DNA of 64,000 nucleotides from Brucella cytisi (GCA_012103075.1 JAAVLQ010000002.1:1-64000); one strand, 5' to 3'; positions 41,830 to 53,971 are shown, numbered from the stretch's first letter. The notes: a model not told the origin generated them from the sequence alone. Made by a program: numbers and translations.

Positions 41830-41935
41830 AGAGCGGTTCCAGTTAGAACGGAGTCGCTGAAACCGCTCTAACTATTTGTTTCGTCGCATTTACCTAACGC
41901 AAAACCGCTTCGCACTTTTGCTGGAAATGCTCTAA
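41830..41935. repeat. 106-bp palindromic intergenic element
   Basis: It opens with AGAGCGGTT...AACCGCTCT, a perfect 9-bp dyad, continues through GCAAAA...TTTTGC and ends ATGCTCT, so the element begins AGAGC and finishes GCTCT. This composition is familiar from dispersed Rhizobiales/Brucella intergenic repeats. It separates the GH26-like gene from the second DUF995 gene. Confidence 0.7.
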
Positions 41936-41956
41936 CGTCTGAACAGGAATACGACA

Positions 41957-42475
41957 ATGTTTTCGATCCGTTTGAGAACCGTAAGTGCGGCGCTGTCCGT
42001 GCTTCTTCTGGCAGGCGCTGCCGATGCGGCGCCGAAACAGAAAACCGAGGACCCGATCGCCATCAAGGCTGCGGCGGCTGCACCGCTATCAGCCGAAGCG
42101 CTTGAGGCGCTCTATTCTGGCAAATCATGGAAATGGAAGGACGGCGGCGGCTATTTCTCCGCCGACAGACATCGTTTCATTGCCCGGTCGCAGAAAGGCA
42201 GGGCCCGGTCTTACGGGCAGGGGCGCTGGTACGCTACCGACAGCGGCAAGCTCTGCTTGCAGGCCTATTGGGTCAACAAGATGGGTGGTGGCAGCAATAT
42301 CACCTGTTTCATCCATCGCGAGAAAGATGGCGTCATCTATCAGAAGCGCTCATTGGGCGGCAGCTGGTATGTCTTCCGCAACAATCCGCCACGCCCGACC
42401 GATGAGGCCGCCAAGCTGCTGCGCGGTGACCGTGTTAGCAAGGGACTGGCAATCATGAAAGCCAAAGCGAGCTGA
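41957..42475 (+). CDS. DUF995 secreted protein, second copy
   Basis: Intact 172-residue exported protein with a signal peptide ending near GAADA. It shares with the copy at 40266 the pattern LYSGKSWKWKDGGGYF, ARSYGQGRWY, LCLQAYWVNK, TCFIHREK and YQKRSLGGSWYVFRN. The repeat element between the two copies suggests an old duplication of the domain within the locus. Confidence 0.82.
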   Translation: MFSIRLRTVSAALSVLLLAGAADAAPKQKTEDPIAIKAAAAAPLSAEALEALYSGKSWKWKDGGGYFSADRHRFIARSQKGRARSYGQGRWYATDSGKLCLQAYWVNKMGGGSNITCFIHREKDGVIYQKRSLGGSWYVFRNNPPRPTDEAAKLLRGDRVSKGLAIMKAKAS

Positions 42476-42486
42476 TCGCGAGGCAA

Positions 42487-42533
42487 GCATGCCGGCTCGC
42501 TGATCTGTATGGAGTTCTTGCGAGCCGGTATGC
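42487..42533. repeat. Long-arm inverted repeat after the DUF995 gene
   Basis: GCATGCCGGCTCGC and GCGAGCCGGTATGC form a 14-bp stem with one mismatch and a 19-base loop, 11 bases past the stop codon. No T-run follows, so it may end or stabilise the polysaccharide transcript. Confidence 0.5.
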
Positions 42534-42536
42534 CAT

Positions 42537-42633
42537 GGAGCGCATCCCGAAAAATGTGCAAGAGTTTTCGGGATGCGTGGTTCAAACAGAAAGTGGAGCG
42601 TCGAACTGATTGAATCAGACCGATATGCGCTCT
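42537..42633. repeat. 97-bp palindromic element, copy A
   Basis: It starts GAGCGCATCCCGAAAA, has a hairpin closing with TTTTCGGGATGC, then CTGATTGAATCAGA and ends GCGCTC. A second copy of equal length lies at 63423-63519. Its right end supplies the stop codon of the minus-strand gene at 42632. Confidence 0.8.
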
Positions 42634-42937
42634 AATCGCGGATGAAGCAGCGGGATTTTTGCCCGAAACCGCTCGGCGTGCACACATAGGGCGTACCGGC
42701 CGTATATTGCGAAGCGGAAACCCTGATGACCTTGGCCGATGCAGGCTTGTTGTATCGTGCCCGGCTATTCACCTTGTACTTGACGAGGTAAACGGAAACC
42801 GTTTCGCTTTTCTGCTTGCTGGCGTCCTTGGCTTCGGCGCCTGCCGTCAGGCATAATGAAGCGGACAGTCCAACGACAATAGCGGCAGCCCATTTCAAGC
42901 TTTCGCGGCGCACAGTATATGCAAATACATTGTTCAT
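42632..42937 (-). CDS. Small secreted protein with paired cysteines
   Basis: Intact 101-residue frame, family not recognised. A signal peptide (residues about 13-36, KWAAAIVVGLSASLCL) precedes a lysine- and serine-rich mature part. The end contains YVCTPSGFGQKSRCF, two cysteines that could form a disulfide. It stands alone, divergent from the AraC gene. The TAG stop lies in the end of a repeat element. Confidence 0.65.
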   Translation of the reverse strand: MNNVFAYTVRRESLKWAAAIVVGLSASLCLTAGAEAKDASKQKSETVSVYLVKYKVNSRARYNKPASAKVIRVSASQYTAGTPYVCTPSGFGQKSRCFIRD

Positions 42938-43271
42938 GCGATTGCCTCCGGTTGTTATTACCGTGCTTTCTATCGGACGCGTTTTAATATTCTGGCCGGA
43001 TTTTCCTGAAAATTTTCATCAAATGGGATGCAATAAACTTATTTCAGAGGCCGTTTTACGCGCCCTGACACTTCCGGCCAAATCTGAAAAAAAAGCCGGG
43101 AAAGCGGGTTGTCGGCGTGCAAGGGAAAACGTCGGCTACCGGTCTGAACGGTTATGTGGCTGATAGTGTTCCAGCTTATTTTGATTTTATACGTGCAAAT
43201 GCTAATATCAACGCAGGGCTTGGGTCGCCATTACCGCGCCTTGAGCCTCCGGGTTGGTTTAGGGAGTTGCC

Positions 43272-44420
43272 GTGACACCCCCGAGCGACAAGGCCACGCG
43301 TGATCTGAAGCCCGATTTTGTGGAGCGCCGCCAGTCAGTGCGCGTTTCACTCACGCCTCTTGGAGAAGATGCCCGAAGCACCAATATTCTGACCCCGCTG
43401 GTCTTTACGACCGAAGAGCTGGAACCCTCAGCGCAGTTTCCTGCATGGCAACAGCATGTGGCTCCGCTCTATGATGTGCGGATGCCGGATGGTGTGAATG
43501 TCGAAGACGGTTTTGCCGTTACCCAGAAAGTCTGGGATCTGCGCGGCATGCTACTTATAGAGCAGACTGTTCCTCCATTCAGTTATGAACGCACAGCGGA
43601 AAAGGTTCGTTTCAGCCCGATTGATCACTGGCAGATCAGTTTTCTGCGAAGCGGTCGCACTTGGACGGCGGTGGATGATCGTGTGGCGGAAAACGAGCCG
43701 GGCATGATCAATATCCGTTCGTTTGGCTATCCGTTTCGCGGTCGTGCGCTGGCCACGGAAGTGGTGTTACTGATTATTCCGGTTGATCATTTCGCCGGTC
43801 TGGGCGGTATGCCGGAGGCGTGCAACAATGCGACGCTCGGTGGCTATCGCGCCAAGCTGCTGATCGATTTCGTATCGACGATCCGGGCGGGGCTTGACCA
43901 TATCAGAAGCGAAGACCTGCCGGAGCTGCGCGACGCCCTGCGCCAGCTCGTATTTGACACGATCGCTCCTTTGGTGAAGGAAAACGACACGAGCGAGCGC
44001 ATAATGCTTCTCTCGGGTTGATGACCAAGGCCGGCGCTTCATCCAGAAAAATCTCATGTCCCGCGAACTCACACCCGATGCGCTGAGCAAGGGCTCGCCA
44101 TCTCACGCACGCATCTTTATCAGTTGTTCGAAGGCTCGGGCGGGGTGCTCAACTATATTCGCCAGAAGCGTTTGCTCGCGGCACATGAGATGCTCGCAGA
44201 TGCATCCGAAAACCGCAGAGTGTCCGACATTGCGCAACTGTTTGGCTTCGATACTGCAGCCAATTTCACACGGGCATTCACGCAGCATTTCGGCTACAGT
44301 CCGAGCAATGTCCGCAAGTCGCTGTCGCGAAACGACGGCATCAGCGACAGCCAGCCGGACGTGAACCGCTCCCTCACGTTCTCGACCTTGCTACGAACGC
44401 TGGCAACGACCTGTGCGTAA
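43272..44420 (+). CDS. AraC-family regulator, frameshifted
   Basis: About 382 residues. It has a long N-terminal AraC-binding-like domain (FSPIDHWQISFLRSGRTWTA) and a C-terminal double helix-turn-helix (AISRTHLYQLFEGSGG, then DIAQLFGFDTAANFTRAFTQ). The GTG start 43272 has GGGAG upstream. Indels near 44020 and 44095 disrupt the linker between the domains. Nearby targets are unknown. The 334-base gap before it holds no gene. Confidence 0.85.
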
Positions 44421-44471
44421 AGTTCCAGAAGAATGGTCGTTATGGTTTGACGATCTGTCGGAATCAGACCG

Positions 44472-44879
44472 CTAGTCATTCTCCGGCAAACGTGGAAAGT
44501 GTTCCATCGTTTCATCGAGGAACACCCATTCATGCTTCGATTGCTCGAATACAGACAGGGTGGGCGGTGCAAAAGCCGGATCGGAAAACAGGCCAACCGC
44601 CACGCCGATTACGGAAGGGGCCGCATCAGGCAGCCAATACACGGTCGAGCCGCAAGCCGGGCAAAAATGCAGACGGACCTTGCGGCCGCTCTCAGCCGTC
44701 CGAACGAATTCTGTCGATGCGCCCGAAATTTCAACGCAGTCTATCGCATAGAAGGCATTTGCACTGAACGGCGAACCTGTTCTCCGCTGACAGGCGAAGC
44801 AGTGGCACAGTGCCGTAAATTGCGGCAGCCCGTGGGGTGTTACTGTAAGATTTCCGCATGCGCATTGAGCATAGGTCAT
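44472..44879 (-). CDS. GFA-family (CENP-V/GFA domain) zinc protein
   Basis: Intact 135-residue protein with the GFA zinc-binding pattern: CACG near residue 6, CHCFACQRRTGSPF near 25 and CPACGSTVYW near 77. The family includes glutathione-dependent formaldehyde-activating enzymes, but most members have unknown reactions. It is divergent from the gamma-glutamyltransferase gene, a second glutathione-linked function. Confidence 0.85.
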   Translation of the reverse strand: MTYAQCACGNLTVTPHGLPQFTALCHCFACQRRTGSPFSANAFYAIDCVEISGASTEFVRTAESGRKVRLHFCPACGSTVYWLPDAAPSVIGVAVGLFSDPAFAPPTLSVFEQSKHEWVFLDETMEHFPRLPEND

Positions 44880-45145
44880 GGATTTCTCCTGTATGGTGAG
44901 ATCGCATCATCTGAAATGGAATGGGAATACAGCCCGAATGGCCAGAGTGGTCCGGAAGGAAGCTGGCAAAGGCTTTGGTTTCGGCTGCAAATCTGGCAGC
45001 ATCTGAACCGAATACTGCACATTATTATCGCTCTAGGCTCTATCCGCAACCTTGATCGGAGAGAAATTCTCACGCTTGCTTTTGCGCAAGATTTTGCGGA
45101 CGTTGTTGTCGGACTCCCGTCCAGAGAACACTTGGGAGGAAAGAC

Positions 45146-46885
45146 ATGCAGCATTACAGACTGAAATCGCTTTCCCTTGCCGCTGTCATTGCCGTTGCAG
45201 GCCATCTGCCATCGGCTCATGCGGCATCGCCAGCCCCGGCCGAAGGCCAGAACGGCATGGTGGTTACGGCTCAGCATCTCGCTTCGCAGGTTGGTATCGA
45301 TGTGCTGAAGAATGGTGGCAATGCCGTCGATGCGGCTGTCGCGGTCGGCTATGCGCTGGCGGTTGTCTATCCGACTGCCGGTAATCTCGGCGGGGGTGGC
45401 TTCATGACGATCCGCTTCAAGGACGGCAAGAGCACCTTTCTTGATTTTCGCGAGCGTGCGCCGCTGGCTGCAACAAAGACCATGTATCTGGACAAGGATG
45501 GCAAGCCGGTCGATGGCGCCAGTACTGAAACCTATCTCGCCATCGGCGTGCGGTGTACGGTGGCTGGCCTTGAGGAAGCCCGCGAAAAATACGGCACCCG
45601 CAAGCGCGAGGAGCTGATCGACCCGGCGCTGAAACTTGCCAAGGACGGCTTTACGCTTGAACTGGGCGATATTCTGTCTTTTGCTGACGGCAATGAAAGA
45701 CTGGCGAAAGACCCGGCGGCGGCAAAAATCTTCCTGAAAGACGGAAAGCCGATTCCCTTGGGCGAGAAGCTTGTCCAGCCGGATCTGGCAAAGTCGCTTT
45801 CGGCCATTTCGGAAAAGGGGCCATCGGCCTTCTATCAGGGCGATATCGCCGATCTGATCGTCAAATCGAGTAAGGAAAATGGCGGCATTCTCGTCAAGGC
45901 CGATTTCGAGCAATACAAGGTCCGTGAGCTGGAGCCAGTCAAGTGCAGCTATCGCGGCTATGACATCGTCTCATCGCCGCCGCCGTCTTCGGGCGGGCTA
46001 ATCATCTGTGAAATCCTGAACGTGCTTGAGGGCTATCCGATTTCCTATCTGGGCTATGGTTCTGCGGAAACCACGCGTTTGATGGTGGAAGCGATGCGCC
46101 ACGCTTATGTCGACCGCAACACGGCATTGGGCGACCCTGATTTCATCGATAATCCAATCGAGAAGCTCACCAGCAAGGCCTATGCCGCAGAAATCCGCAA
46201 TCGTATCGATCCTTATCGCGCAGGTGTCAGCGAGGCGCTGAAACCGGCTGAATTCAAGGAGTCCAACGAAACCACGCATTATTCCATCGTGGACAAGGAC
46301 GGCAATGCGGTCGCCGTGACCTACACGCTGAACGGTTCGTTCGGCACGGCCAAGGTGGCTGAGGGCACCGGAATTCTTCTCAACAACGAGATGGATGACT
46401 TCACCATCAAGCCCGGCGTGGCCAATCTCTACGGTCTCATACAAGGCGAAGCCAATGCCATTGAACCGCGCAAGTCACCGTTGTCCTCAATGAGTCCGAC
46501 CATCGTATCGAAGGATGGCAAACCGTTCATGGTTATCGGCAGTCCCGGCGGTTCGCGCATCATCACGATCACCCTCGAGGCGATCATGAATGTCATTGAT
46601 CACGGTATGGACATTCAGGAGGCTATCGATGCCCCGCGCATCCATCACCAGTGGCTGCCGGATCGGGTCTATATGGAAGCAAACGCGCTTTCGCCGGATA
46701 CGATCCGGCTGCTGACCGGCATGGGCTATACGGTCGGAGAAGACGCTGACTGGCCGGTCTGGGGTGAGGCAGCCGGCATTCTTGTCGGCGGCAAGGATAT
46801 GGCAGCCATCGAAAAGGGCGGCGACAACCGATATTATGGCGCTATCGACAGTCGCGCCGTCGCTGGTGCTGCAATAGGATACTAA
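45146..46885 (+). CDS. ggt: Gamma-glutamyltransferase
   Basis: Periplasmic N-terminal-nucleophile enzyme that cleaves glutathione and transfers gamma-glutamyl groups. Intact, 579 residues, with a signal peptide to about residue 26. The precursor is cut before the Thr in ETTHYSIVDKDGNAVA, as in E. coli Ggt. Other motifs are AGNLGGGGFM, PPPSSGG and RKSPLSSMSPTIV. The GGGAGGA site lies just upstream. Together with peptidase T and a dipeptide-binding protein it fits use of glutathione-derived peptides. Confidence 0.94.
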   Translation: MQHYRLKSLSLAAVIAVAGHLPSAHAASPAPAEGQNGMVVTAQHLASQVGIDVLKNGGNAVDAAVAVGYALAVVYPTAGNLGGGGFMTIRFKDGKSTFLDFRERAPLAATKTMYLDKDGKPVDGASTETYLAIGVRCTVAGLEEAREKYGTRKREELIDPALKLAKDGFTLELGDILSFADGNERLAKDPAAAKIFLKDGKPIPLGEKLVQPDLAKSLSAISEKGPSAFYQGDIADLIVKSSKENGGILVKADFEQYKVRELEPVKCSYRGYDIVSSPPPSSGGLIICEILNVLEGYPISYLGYGSAETTRLMVEAMRHAYVDRNTALGDPDFIDNPIEKLTSKAYAAEIRNRIDPYRAGVSEALKPAEFKESNETTHYSIVDKDGNAVAVTYTLNGSFGTAKVAEGTGILLNNEMDDFTIKPGVANLYGLIQGEANAIEPRKSPLSSMSPTIVSKDGKPFMVIGSPGGSRIITITLEAIMNVIDHGMDIQEAIDAPRIHHQWLPDRVYMEANALSPDTIRLLTGMGYTVGEDADWPVWGEAAGILVGGKDMAAIEKGGDNRYYGAIDSRAVAGAAIGY

Positions 46886-46926
46886 AACGGAACCGCTATG
46901 GCGGTAACCGAGGGCATAGACAGAGC

Positions 46927-46955
46927 GAGGAGACGAGATGACTTCACGTCTCCTC
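46927..46955 (+). terminator. Hairpin between ggt and pepT
   Basis: GAGGAGACG and CGTCTCCTC make a 9-bp stem with an 11-base loop between the two convergent genes. The following bases are T-rich only in part, so it is a weak or bidirectional terminator. Confidence 0.55.
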
Positions 46956-46975
46956 AATGTTTGGTTTGGGTTAGA

Positions 46976-48221
46976 TCAATCAGCGTTCTTGTCGGTTATT
47001 TGTGCGCTCGTCAGTATCTCAATGACCATTTCGGAGGCCTTGTTAAGCGAACCGACCGGCAGAAACTCGTAAATCGAGTGGAAATTGTGCGCGCCGCAGA
47101 ACAGGTTCGGACATGGCAGTCCTTTTTTCGGACAGGACCGCGCCGTCATAGCCGCCGCGCATCGGTAGCGGTGTCGGTGCCACACCTATTGCCTTCATGG
47201 CCCGAAGGGCAAGAACGACCGGGTAGCGATTTTCGCCCTGCAGGCTCTCGGCGGCGTTCCGGTAGACAGCCTTGTAGTCCACGTGAACCGTGCCGTCGCC
47301 GTGGAGATGGTTGAAACTTGCGGCGAGGTTCTCGATGAACGCACGACGTGTTTCGTAACCGTCCTTCGTGAAATCGCGGATGTCGATAATCAGGCTTGTC
47401 TCGGCAACGGTCCCCTGAATGCCCTTGGCCCAATAGTAGCCTTCGGTACCTTCCGTATATTCCGGACGTTCGCCGCCCGGCATCATTGCAATGAATTGCT
47501 GGGCATAAAGAATGGCATTGCGCAGCTTGCCTTTGGCCGACATTGGATGGGCTGGCTGGCCTTTGAAGGTGAGGCGGAATTCACCCGCGTTCCAGTTCTC
47601 ATACACGATCTCGCCCACCGCACAGCAGTCGAGCGTATAGGCGAAATCGGCGTTCAGGGACGCGACGTCGAGCGCCTTGGCTCCGAGCAATCCGATTTCC
47701 TCATCGGGAACGAAGACCACCTTGACCGTGCCGTGCTCGATTTCGGGGTGGGTGGTCAGAATCTGCATGGCATGCATGATCTCGGCGATGGCGGATTTGT
47801 TATCGGCACCGAGCAGACTAGTGCCGTCCGTCACGATGATCCTGTCCCCGACGTAGCGTTCCAGCTCGGGGAATTCGGCAAGACGCATGACAGCGCCGGT
47901 CGCTTCATTGAGCAGAATATCCCCGCCCTGATAATCAACCACATGAGCGCGGGTATCGGTCGTGTATTCGCTGGACGTATCGAGATGGGCGACCCATGCA
48001 ATCGTCGGAAACTGCTGATCGGCATTCGAGACATTGGCAGGCAATGTGCCAACAACGATCGAGTGGTCACGCTCTTCAACATCCATGCCCATGGCGCGCA
48101 TTTCGCTGGCGAGCAACTTTGCGAGATCGGTTTGTCCCTCGCTCGAAGGGAGTTTGCCTGCATGCGGCACAGCGGTCGTGTTGATACGGGTATAGGCTAG
48201 AAAGCGGTCTACGATATCCAT
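46976..48221 (-). CDS. pepT: Peptidase T (tripeptidase), frameshifted
   Basis: Cytoplasmic zinc aminopeptidase for tripeptides, about 415 residues. It starts at 48221 (MDIVDRFLAYTRINT). Metal ligands are His and Asp in WVAHLDTSSEY, Asp in GADNKSA and the Glu pair in VFVPDEEIG. An extra A in an A-run near 47125 leads to a false stop. The true end is GLPCPNLFCGAHNFHS through TDKNAD at 46976. Confidence 0.92.
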
Positions 48222-48341
48222 AATATTTTCTCGGCTATTGGTCTGAAACGCGCTCCAACGGGGCGTGAAAGAAGAATAGCGGGCATTATATACCCGCTAC
48301 CCGGAATTCATCGCCAGCCATCAAGCTGGCGCGGACAAGGC

Positions 48342-49939
48342 CTATTCCTCGATGTCGACGTCTTCAAACAGATAGCCGCCAAAGGGGTCGATGCGGAAGT
48401 CTTTGACTTTCTTGCTGATCGGCTGCTCGACAATCTGATGAGCAATGGTCAGCCGGGAGCCTGTTCCTTGAACACGACCTGCGCCTGTTCGTAGAGCTTG
48501 GTGCGCTCGGCCTGATCGGTGGTCAGCTTGGCCGCCTGAATGAGCTTCTCGAAATCCTGATCGCACCAGTTTGCGCGATTGGCGCTGCCGATGGCCTGAC
48601 AGCTCAAAAGAGCGGCGAGGAAGTTGTCGGGATCGGCAATGCCGCCGGTCCAGCCAAGCATGACGGCGCCATCGCGATCCTTATCCAGCGAACGCTTGAG
48701 ATATTCGCCCCAGTCATAGGTAACGATTTCCGCCGTTACCCCCACCTTGGCGAAGTCGGACTGAATGAGCTCGGCTGCGCGGCGCGCATTCGGCATATAG
48801 GGCCGCTGCACGGGCATGGCCCAGATCTTCATTTTCAGGTCTTTGACGCTCGCTTCATCGAGCATCTTGCGCGACTGTTCAGGATCGTAAGCGTCGTCCT
48901 TGACGTTCTTGTTGTAGCCCCAGACACTTGGCGGCAGCGGATTGACCGAAGCGACCGCAGAGCCGAGATAGACCGCATCGATGATCGCAGCCTTGTTGAC
49001 TGCCATGTTCAGCGCCTTGCGGACACGCACATCGTCAAAGGGTTTTTGCTGGGTGTTGTAGGCAAGGAAGGACAGGTTCAGGCCTTCTTTGTGCAGCATT
49101 TCGACGGTCGGATCTTTCTTCATCTCCGCAATATCGGCAGGGTTGGGAGCGGCAATGACATGGCACTCGCCCGACTTCAGCTTCTGATAGCGTACTGCCG
49201 CGTCCGGCGTGATCGCAAAGATGAGATTGTCGATTTTCTGCTTGCCTGCCCAGTAGTCGGGATTGGCCTGATAGCGGATGGCGCTATCCTTCTGATAGGC
49301 GACAAACTGATAGGGGCCGGTTCCGACTGGCTGCTGGCTGAACTCCGCAATGCGGCCCTCGGCGACCAGCTTGTCGGCATATTCCTTGGACTGAATGACG
49401 GCGAATGTCAGCGACAGCGTCGAGATAAAGGTCGCTTCGGGATGCGCCAGTACAAACTTGACGGTGTGATCGTCGATCTTTTCGATTTTCTCGATCAGCG
49501 ACGGGAAGGAATAGGCTCCGAATTGCGGCCATGTGCCCTGATTGTAGTAGGGATTGTCCTTGTTTCCCTGACGATCGAACGTGAAGATGACGTCGTCAGC
49601 ATTGAATTCACGCGTCGGAGTGAAATAGCTCGTGGTGTGAAATTTCACGCCCTTTCGCAGGTGAAACGTATATTCCTTGCCGTCAGCAGAAACGTCCCAG
49701 CTTTCCGCGAGGCCGGGTTCCAGTTCCGTCGAGCCGCGCTTGATCTTGATAAGCCCGTTGGACACATTGCGCGCCGACGCGTCATACACGGCGCCGGATG
49801 TCGTCTGCGCCGCATCGAACATTTCAGGAGATGCCTCGGAGCAATAGATCAACGTCTTGGCAAAGACCTGTCCCACTGCCGTGCTGTTGAGCGCAGCCGC
49901 AACCAGCGCGGCTGAAAATAGTTTTCCGTATGTATTCAT
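48342..49939 (-). CDS. Dipeptide ABC transporter binding protein (DppA-like), frameshifted
   Basis: Periplasmic family-5 solute-binding protein, about 532 residues. It starts at 49939 (MNTYGKLFSAALVAA) with a signal peptide ending after FA. Typical stretches are LIYCSEASPEMFDAAQTTSG, GLAESWDVSADGKEYTFHLR and YNTQQKPFDDVRVRKALNMA. An indel near 48455 (APWLTIAHQIVEQP expected) splits the last 38 residues. No permeases are adjacent, so it is an orphan or serves a system elsewhere. Confidence 0.92.
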
Positions 49940-50096
49940 GAGACTGCATTCCCTTGCTTGCGACGCGACCGACCTTCAACGGGTTGTTCAGTATCGACTT
50001 TTTCAGATGATTCTAAACAGCGGTGCGGCAGCATTTGAACGCGCAAAGGCTCGTGAAGCAAGCTCAAAAGGCTCGGGAGGCATGCGTAGAAGTGGT

Positions 50097-51023
50097 TTAA
50101 CTGGCGCTGCCGGTTCCGGGAATTTCTGGGATCATCTGGCGCAGCAAGTTTCGCAGGATGGATCGTACGGCGACGGTGGCTGCAGACTGTTCGCGGTCGC
50201 GGGGCGTGATGAGGCGCACCTCGCGCACGATGGCCGGGTCCGTCAGGGGGCGAGCCACGATGCCACGCCCGCGCAAGGCGGTGAAGGCATAGGCGGGTAG
50301 AACAGCGATACCGGCATTAACCTCGACCAGCGACAACACCGAGTGAATCTGATTGACCTCCATATGCGGTCGAAGCGCCAGTTTTGCCTGTTCGAAGCCG
50401 ATTTCCGTTAAAAGCCGGATATTGCTTTTCTGGGTAAGCGTAATGATGGGCTGATTGTCGAGTTCTGTCCAACGGACCTGCTCATGCCCGGCAAAATCGT
50501 GATGGGGCGACACGAAAATCATTAGCTGATCGCGCAGTGCCATCTGGCTTTCAACGTCGGAATCTTCACCGGAAAAAGTGCCGACGCCGAGGTCGCAACG
50601 TCCGTTGCGAACCTGTTCTATGACGATTTCAGGCCCGACATCCTCGATTTTGATGACGAGGTTGGGGTGTTCATCGGCTACGCGGCGAACCAGATGAGGA
50701 AGCACCGTCGTGCACAGCAAAGGCGGGGCTGCGATGCTGACCTGACCGCGCCGCAATTTCCCCAGATCGCGCACGACTTCGGCGGCGCGGTCAATTTCGG
50801 CAAGACCGGCAAGCGCACCTTCGGCAAAGGCACGTCCGGCATCCGTCAGGCTGACGCGCCGTGTCGTCCGGTCGAAAAGCCGCGCGTCCAGCACCGTCTC
50901 CAGATCACGGATCGTGTGGGAAAGATTGGCCCGGGTCGTCCTGACACGCTCGGCTGCGCGAGAAAAATTTCCCAGTTCGACCACGGCTTGAAAACATTCA
51001 ATCTGGCGGAGAGTGGGACGCAT
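50097..51023 (-). CDS. LysR-family regulator 1
   Basis: Intact 308-residue LTTR. The N-terminal winged helix (LRQIECFQAVVELGNFSRAA) is followed by a periplasmic-binding-like effector domain. It is divergent from the DapA-like gene at 51148, so it probably controls the 3-hydroxyanthranilate operon. In the gap two direct TTATGA repeats lie at 51032-51037 and 51046-51051, a possible but unproven site. Confidence 0.92.
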   Translation of the reverse strand: MRPTLRQIECFQAVVELGNFSRAAERVRTTRANLSHTIRDLETVLDARLFDRTTRRVSLTDAGRAFAEGALAGLAEIDRAAEVVRDLGKLRRGQVSIAAPPLLCTTVLPHLVRRVADEHPNLVIKIEDVGPEIVIEQVRNGRCDLGVGTFSGEDSDVESQMALRDQLMIFVSPHHDFAGHEQVRWTELDNQPIITLTQKSNIRLLTEIGFEQAKLALRPHMEVNQIHSVLSLVEVNAGIAVLPAYAFTALRGRGIVARPLTDPAIVREVRLITPRDREQSAATVAVRSILRNLLRQMIPEIPGTGSAS

Positions 51024-51147
51024 CGGCTCACTTATGAGTTTTTGTTTATGAATATATTCTACTTACAAGACTTCTCGAATGAAAGAAAGTCAGGCTCGAT
51101 CAGGGAGACGCGGGTTTGGAGTGACCCGCCCCGAAGCGAGGATTCCG

Positions 51148-52678
<1,531 letters not shown>

Positions 52679-52686
52679 TGAGGCAT

Positions 52687-52706
52687 GCCCGGCGGAACTG
52701 CCGGGC
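52687..52706 (+). repeat. Hairpin between nbaC and binding-protein gene
   Basis: GCCCGGC and GCCGGGC form a perfect 7-bp stem around GGAACT with no T-run. Such hairpins before a binding-protein gene often protect mRNA ends and let the binding protein be made in excess. Confidence 0.5.
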
Positions 52707-52737
52707 GCCCATCCATAAAAAGACAAGGGGAAATGAA

Positions 52738-53899
52738 ATGAAAAACAAACTCCTGATAATCGGTCTGCTGGCGGGGCTGACGACTGGTGCTGCCGCTGCT
52801 GAACCGGTCAAGATTGGCGTGATTACGACCTTGTCGGGTCCGGGAGGTTATCTCGGTCAGGACGTGCGCGATGGCATGAAGCTCGCCATTGATGCCGAAG
52901 GCGGCAAACTTGGTGGTGTGCCAGTTGAACTGAAGGTCGAAGACGATGCGGCCAAGCCCGGTAACGGACGACAGATCGCCGAGCGATTCATGTCGGAAGA
53001 CGGTGTCAAGCTTTTACCGGCATCATCTTCTCGAATGTAGCCGGCGCAACAGTGCCGGATATCATCGATAATGACAGTATTTATATCAGCGCCAACGCTG
53101 CGCCATCGAACATGGCGGGCAAGGGCTGCGATGCGAATTACTTCGTGGTTTCACGGCAGAATGACTCGCTCCACGAGGCATCGGGCATTGCTGCGGAACA
53201 GGAAGGCTTCAAGCGCGCCTTCATTCTTGCCCCGAACTATCAGGCGGGCAAGGATGCGTTGGCGGGCTTCAAGCGCCGGTTCAAGGGCGAAGTTGTCGGT
53301 GAAATCTACACCCAGCTCGACCAGACTGATTATTCGGCAGAGATGGCGCAAATTCGCGCCGCCAATCCCGATGTGGTCTTCCAGTTTCATCCGGGCGGCA
53401 TGGGTATTGCGTTCATGCGCCAGTATCAGCAAGCAGGCCTTCTCGGCAAGATTCCGATGGTTCTTTCCGAACCGTCCAGCGATGCTGTGATCCTCAAATC
53501 ACTGGGGATGCTTCGGTTGGAATCATGGCCACCAGTCACTGGAGCCCGGATATGGACAATGCGGCGAGCAAGGAGCTCGTGGCAAAGTGGAAAGCCGCGT
53601 ATCCTGACCGGCCTCTGACCTATTACGGCACGCAAGGCTATGATGTGGCTCGCCTGATTGCTTCTGCCTTGAAGCAGACTGGCGGCGTTGACGATGTGGA
53701 TGCGGTGCGCGAAGCGTTGCGGAAGGCGGATTTCCAGTCGGTGCGTGGCAATTTTGCCTTCGGTCCTAACCAGCATCCGTTGCAGGACTGGTATCTCCTT
53801 GATGTCGTCAAGGGAGAGGATGGCAATCCGACCACCGGGATCAAGAAGAAGCTGATCGAAAATTACGGTGATTCCTATTCTGCGGAGTGCAAGCTCTGA
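52738..53899 (+). CDS. LIV-type ABC binding protein 1, frameshifted
   Basis: Periplasmic binding protein of the branched-chain amino acid/aromatic (Peripla_BP_6) type, about 387 residues. It starts at 52738 (MKNKLLIIGLLAGL) with AAGGGG upstream. Conserved parts are VITTLSGPGGYLGQDVRDG, ANYFVVSRQND and YYGTQGYDVARL. A lost T near 53015 and an indel near 53512 break it. It is clearly paralogous to the protein at 58181. In this setting an aromatic amine or quinoline-type acid is a likelier ligand than leucine. Confidence 0.9.
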
Positions 53900-53910
53900 C
53901 AGCCACCGTC

Positions 53911-53944
53911 CGGCGCGCGCGAAAGCGCGCGTCGCGCTTTTTTT
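53911..53944 (+). terminator. Hairpin with T-run after binding-protein gene
   Basis: CGGCGCGCGC and GCGCGCGTCG pair over 10 bp (one G-T) around a GAAA loop, then CGC and seven T. It is a plausible partial terminator, lowering permease expression relative to the binding protein. Confidence 0.75.
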
Positions 53945-53971
53945 CATTTCTCATGAAGGTCGTTTCCTCCA

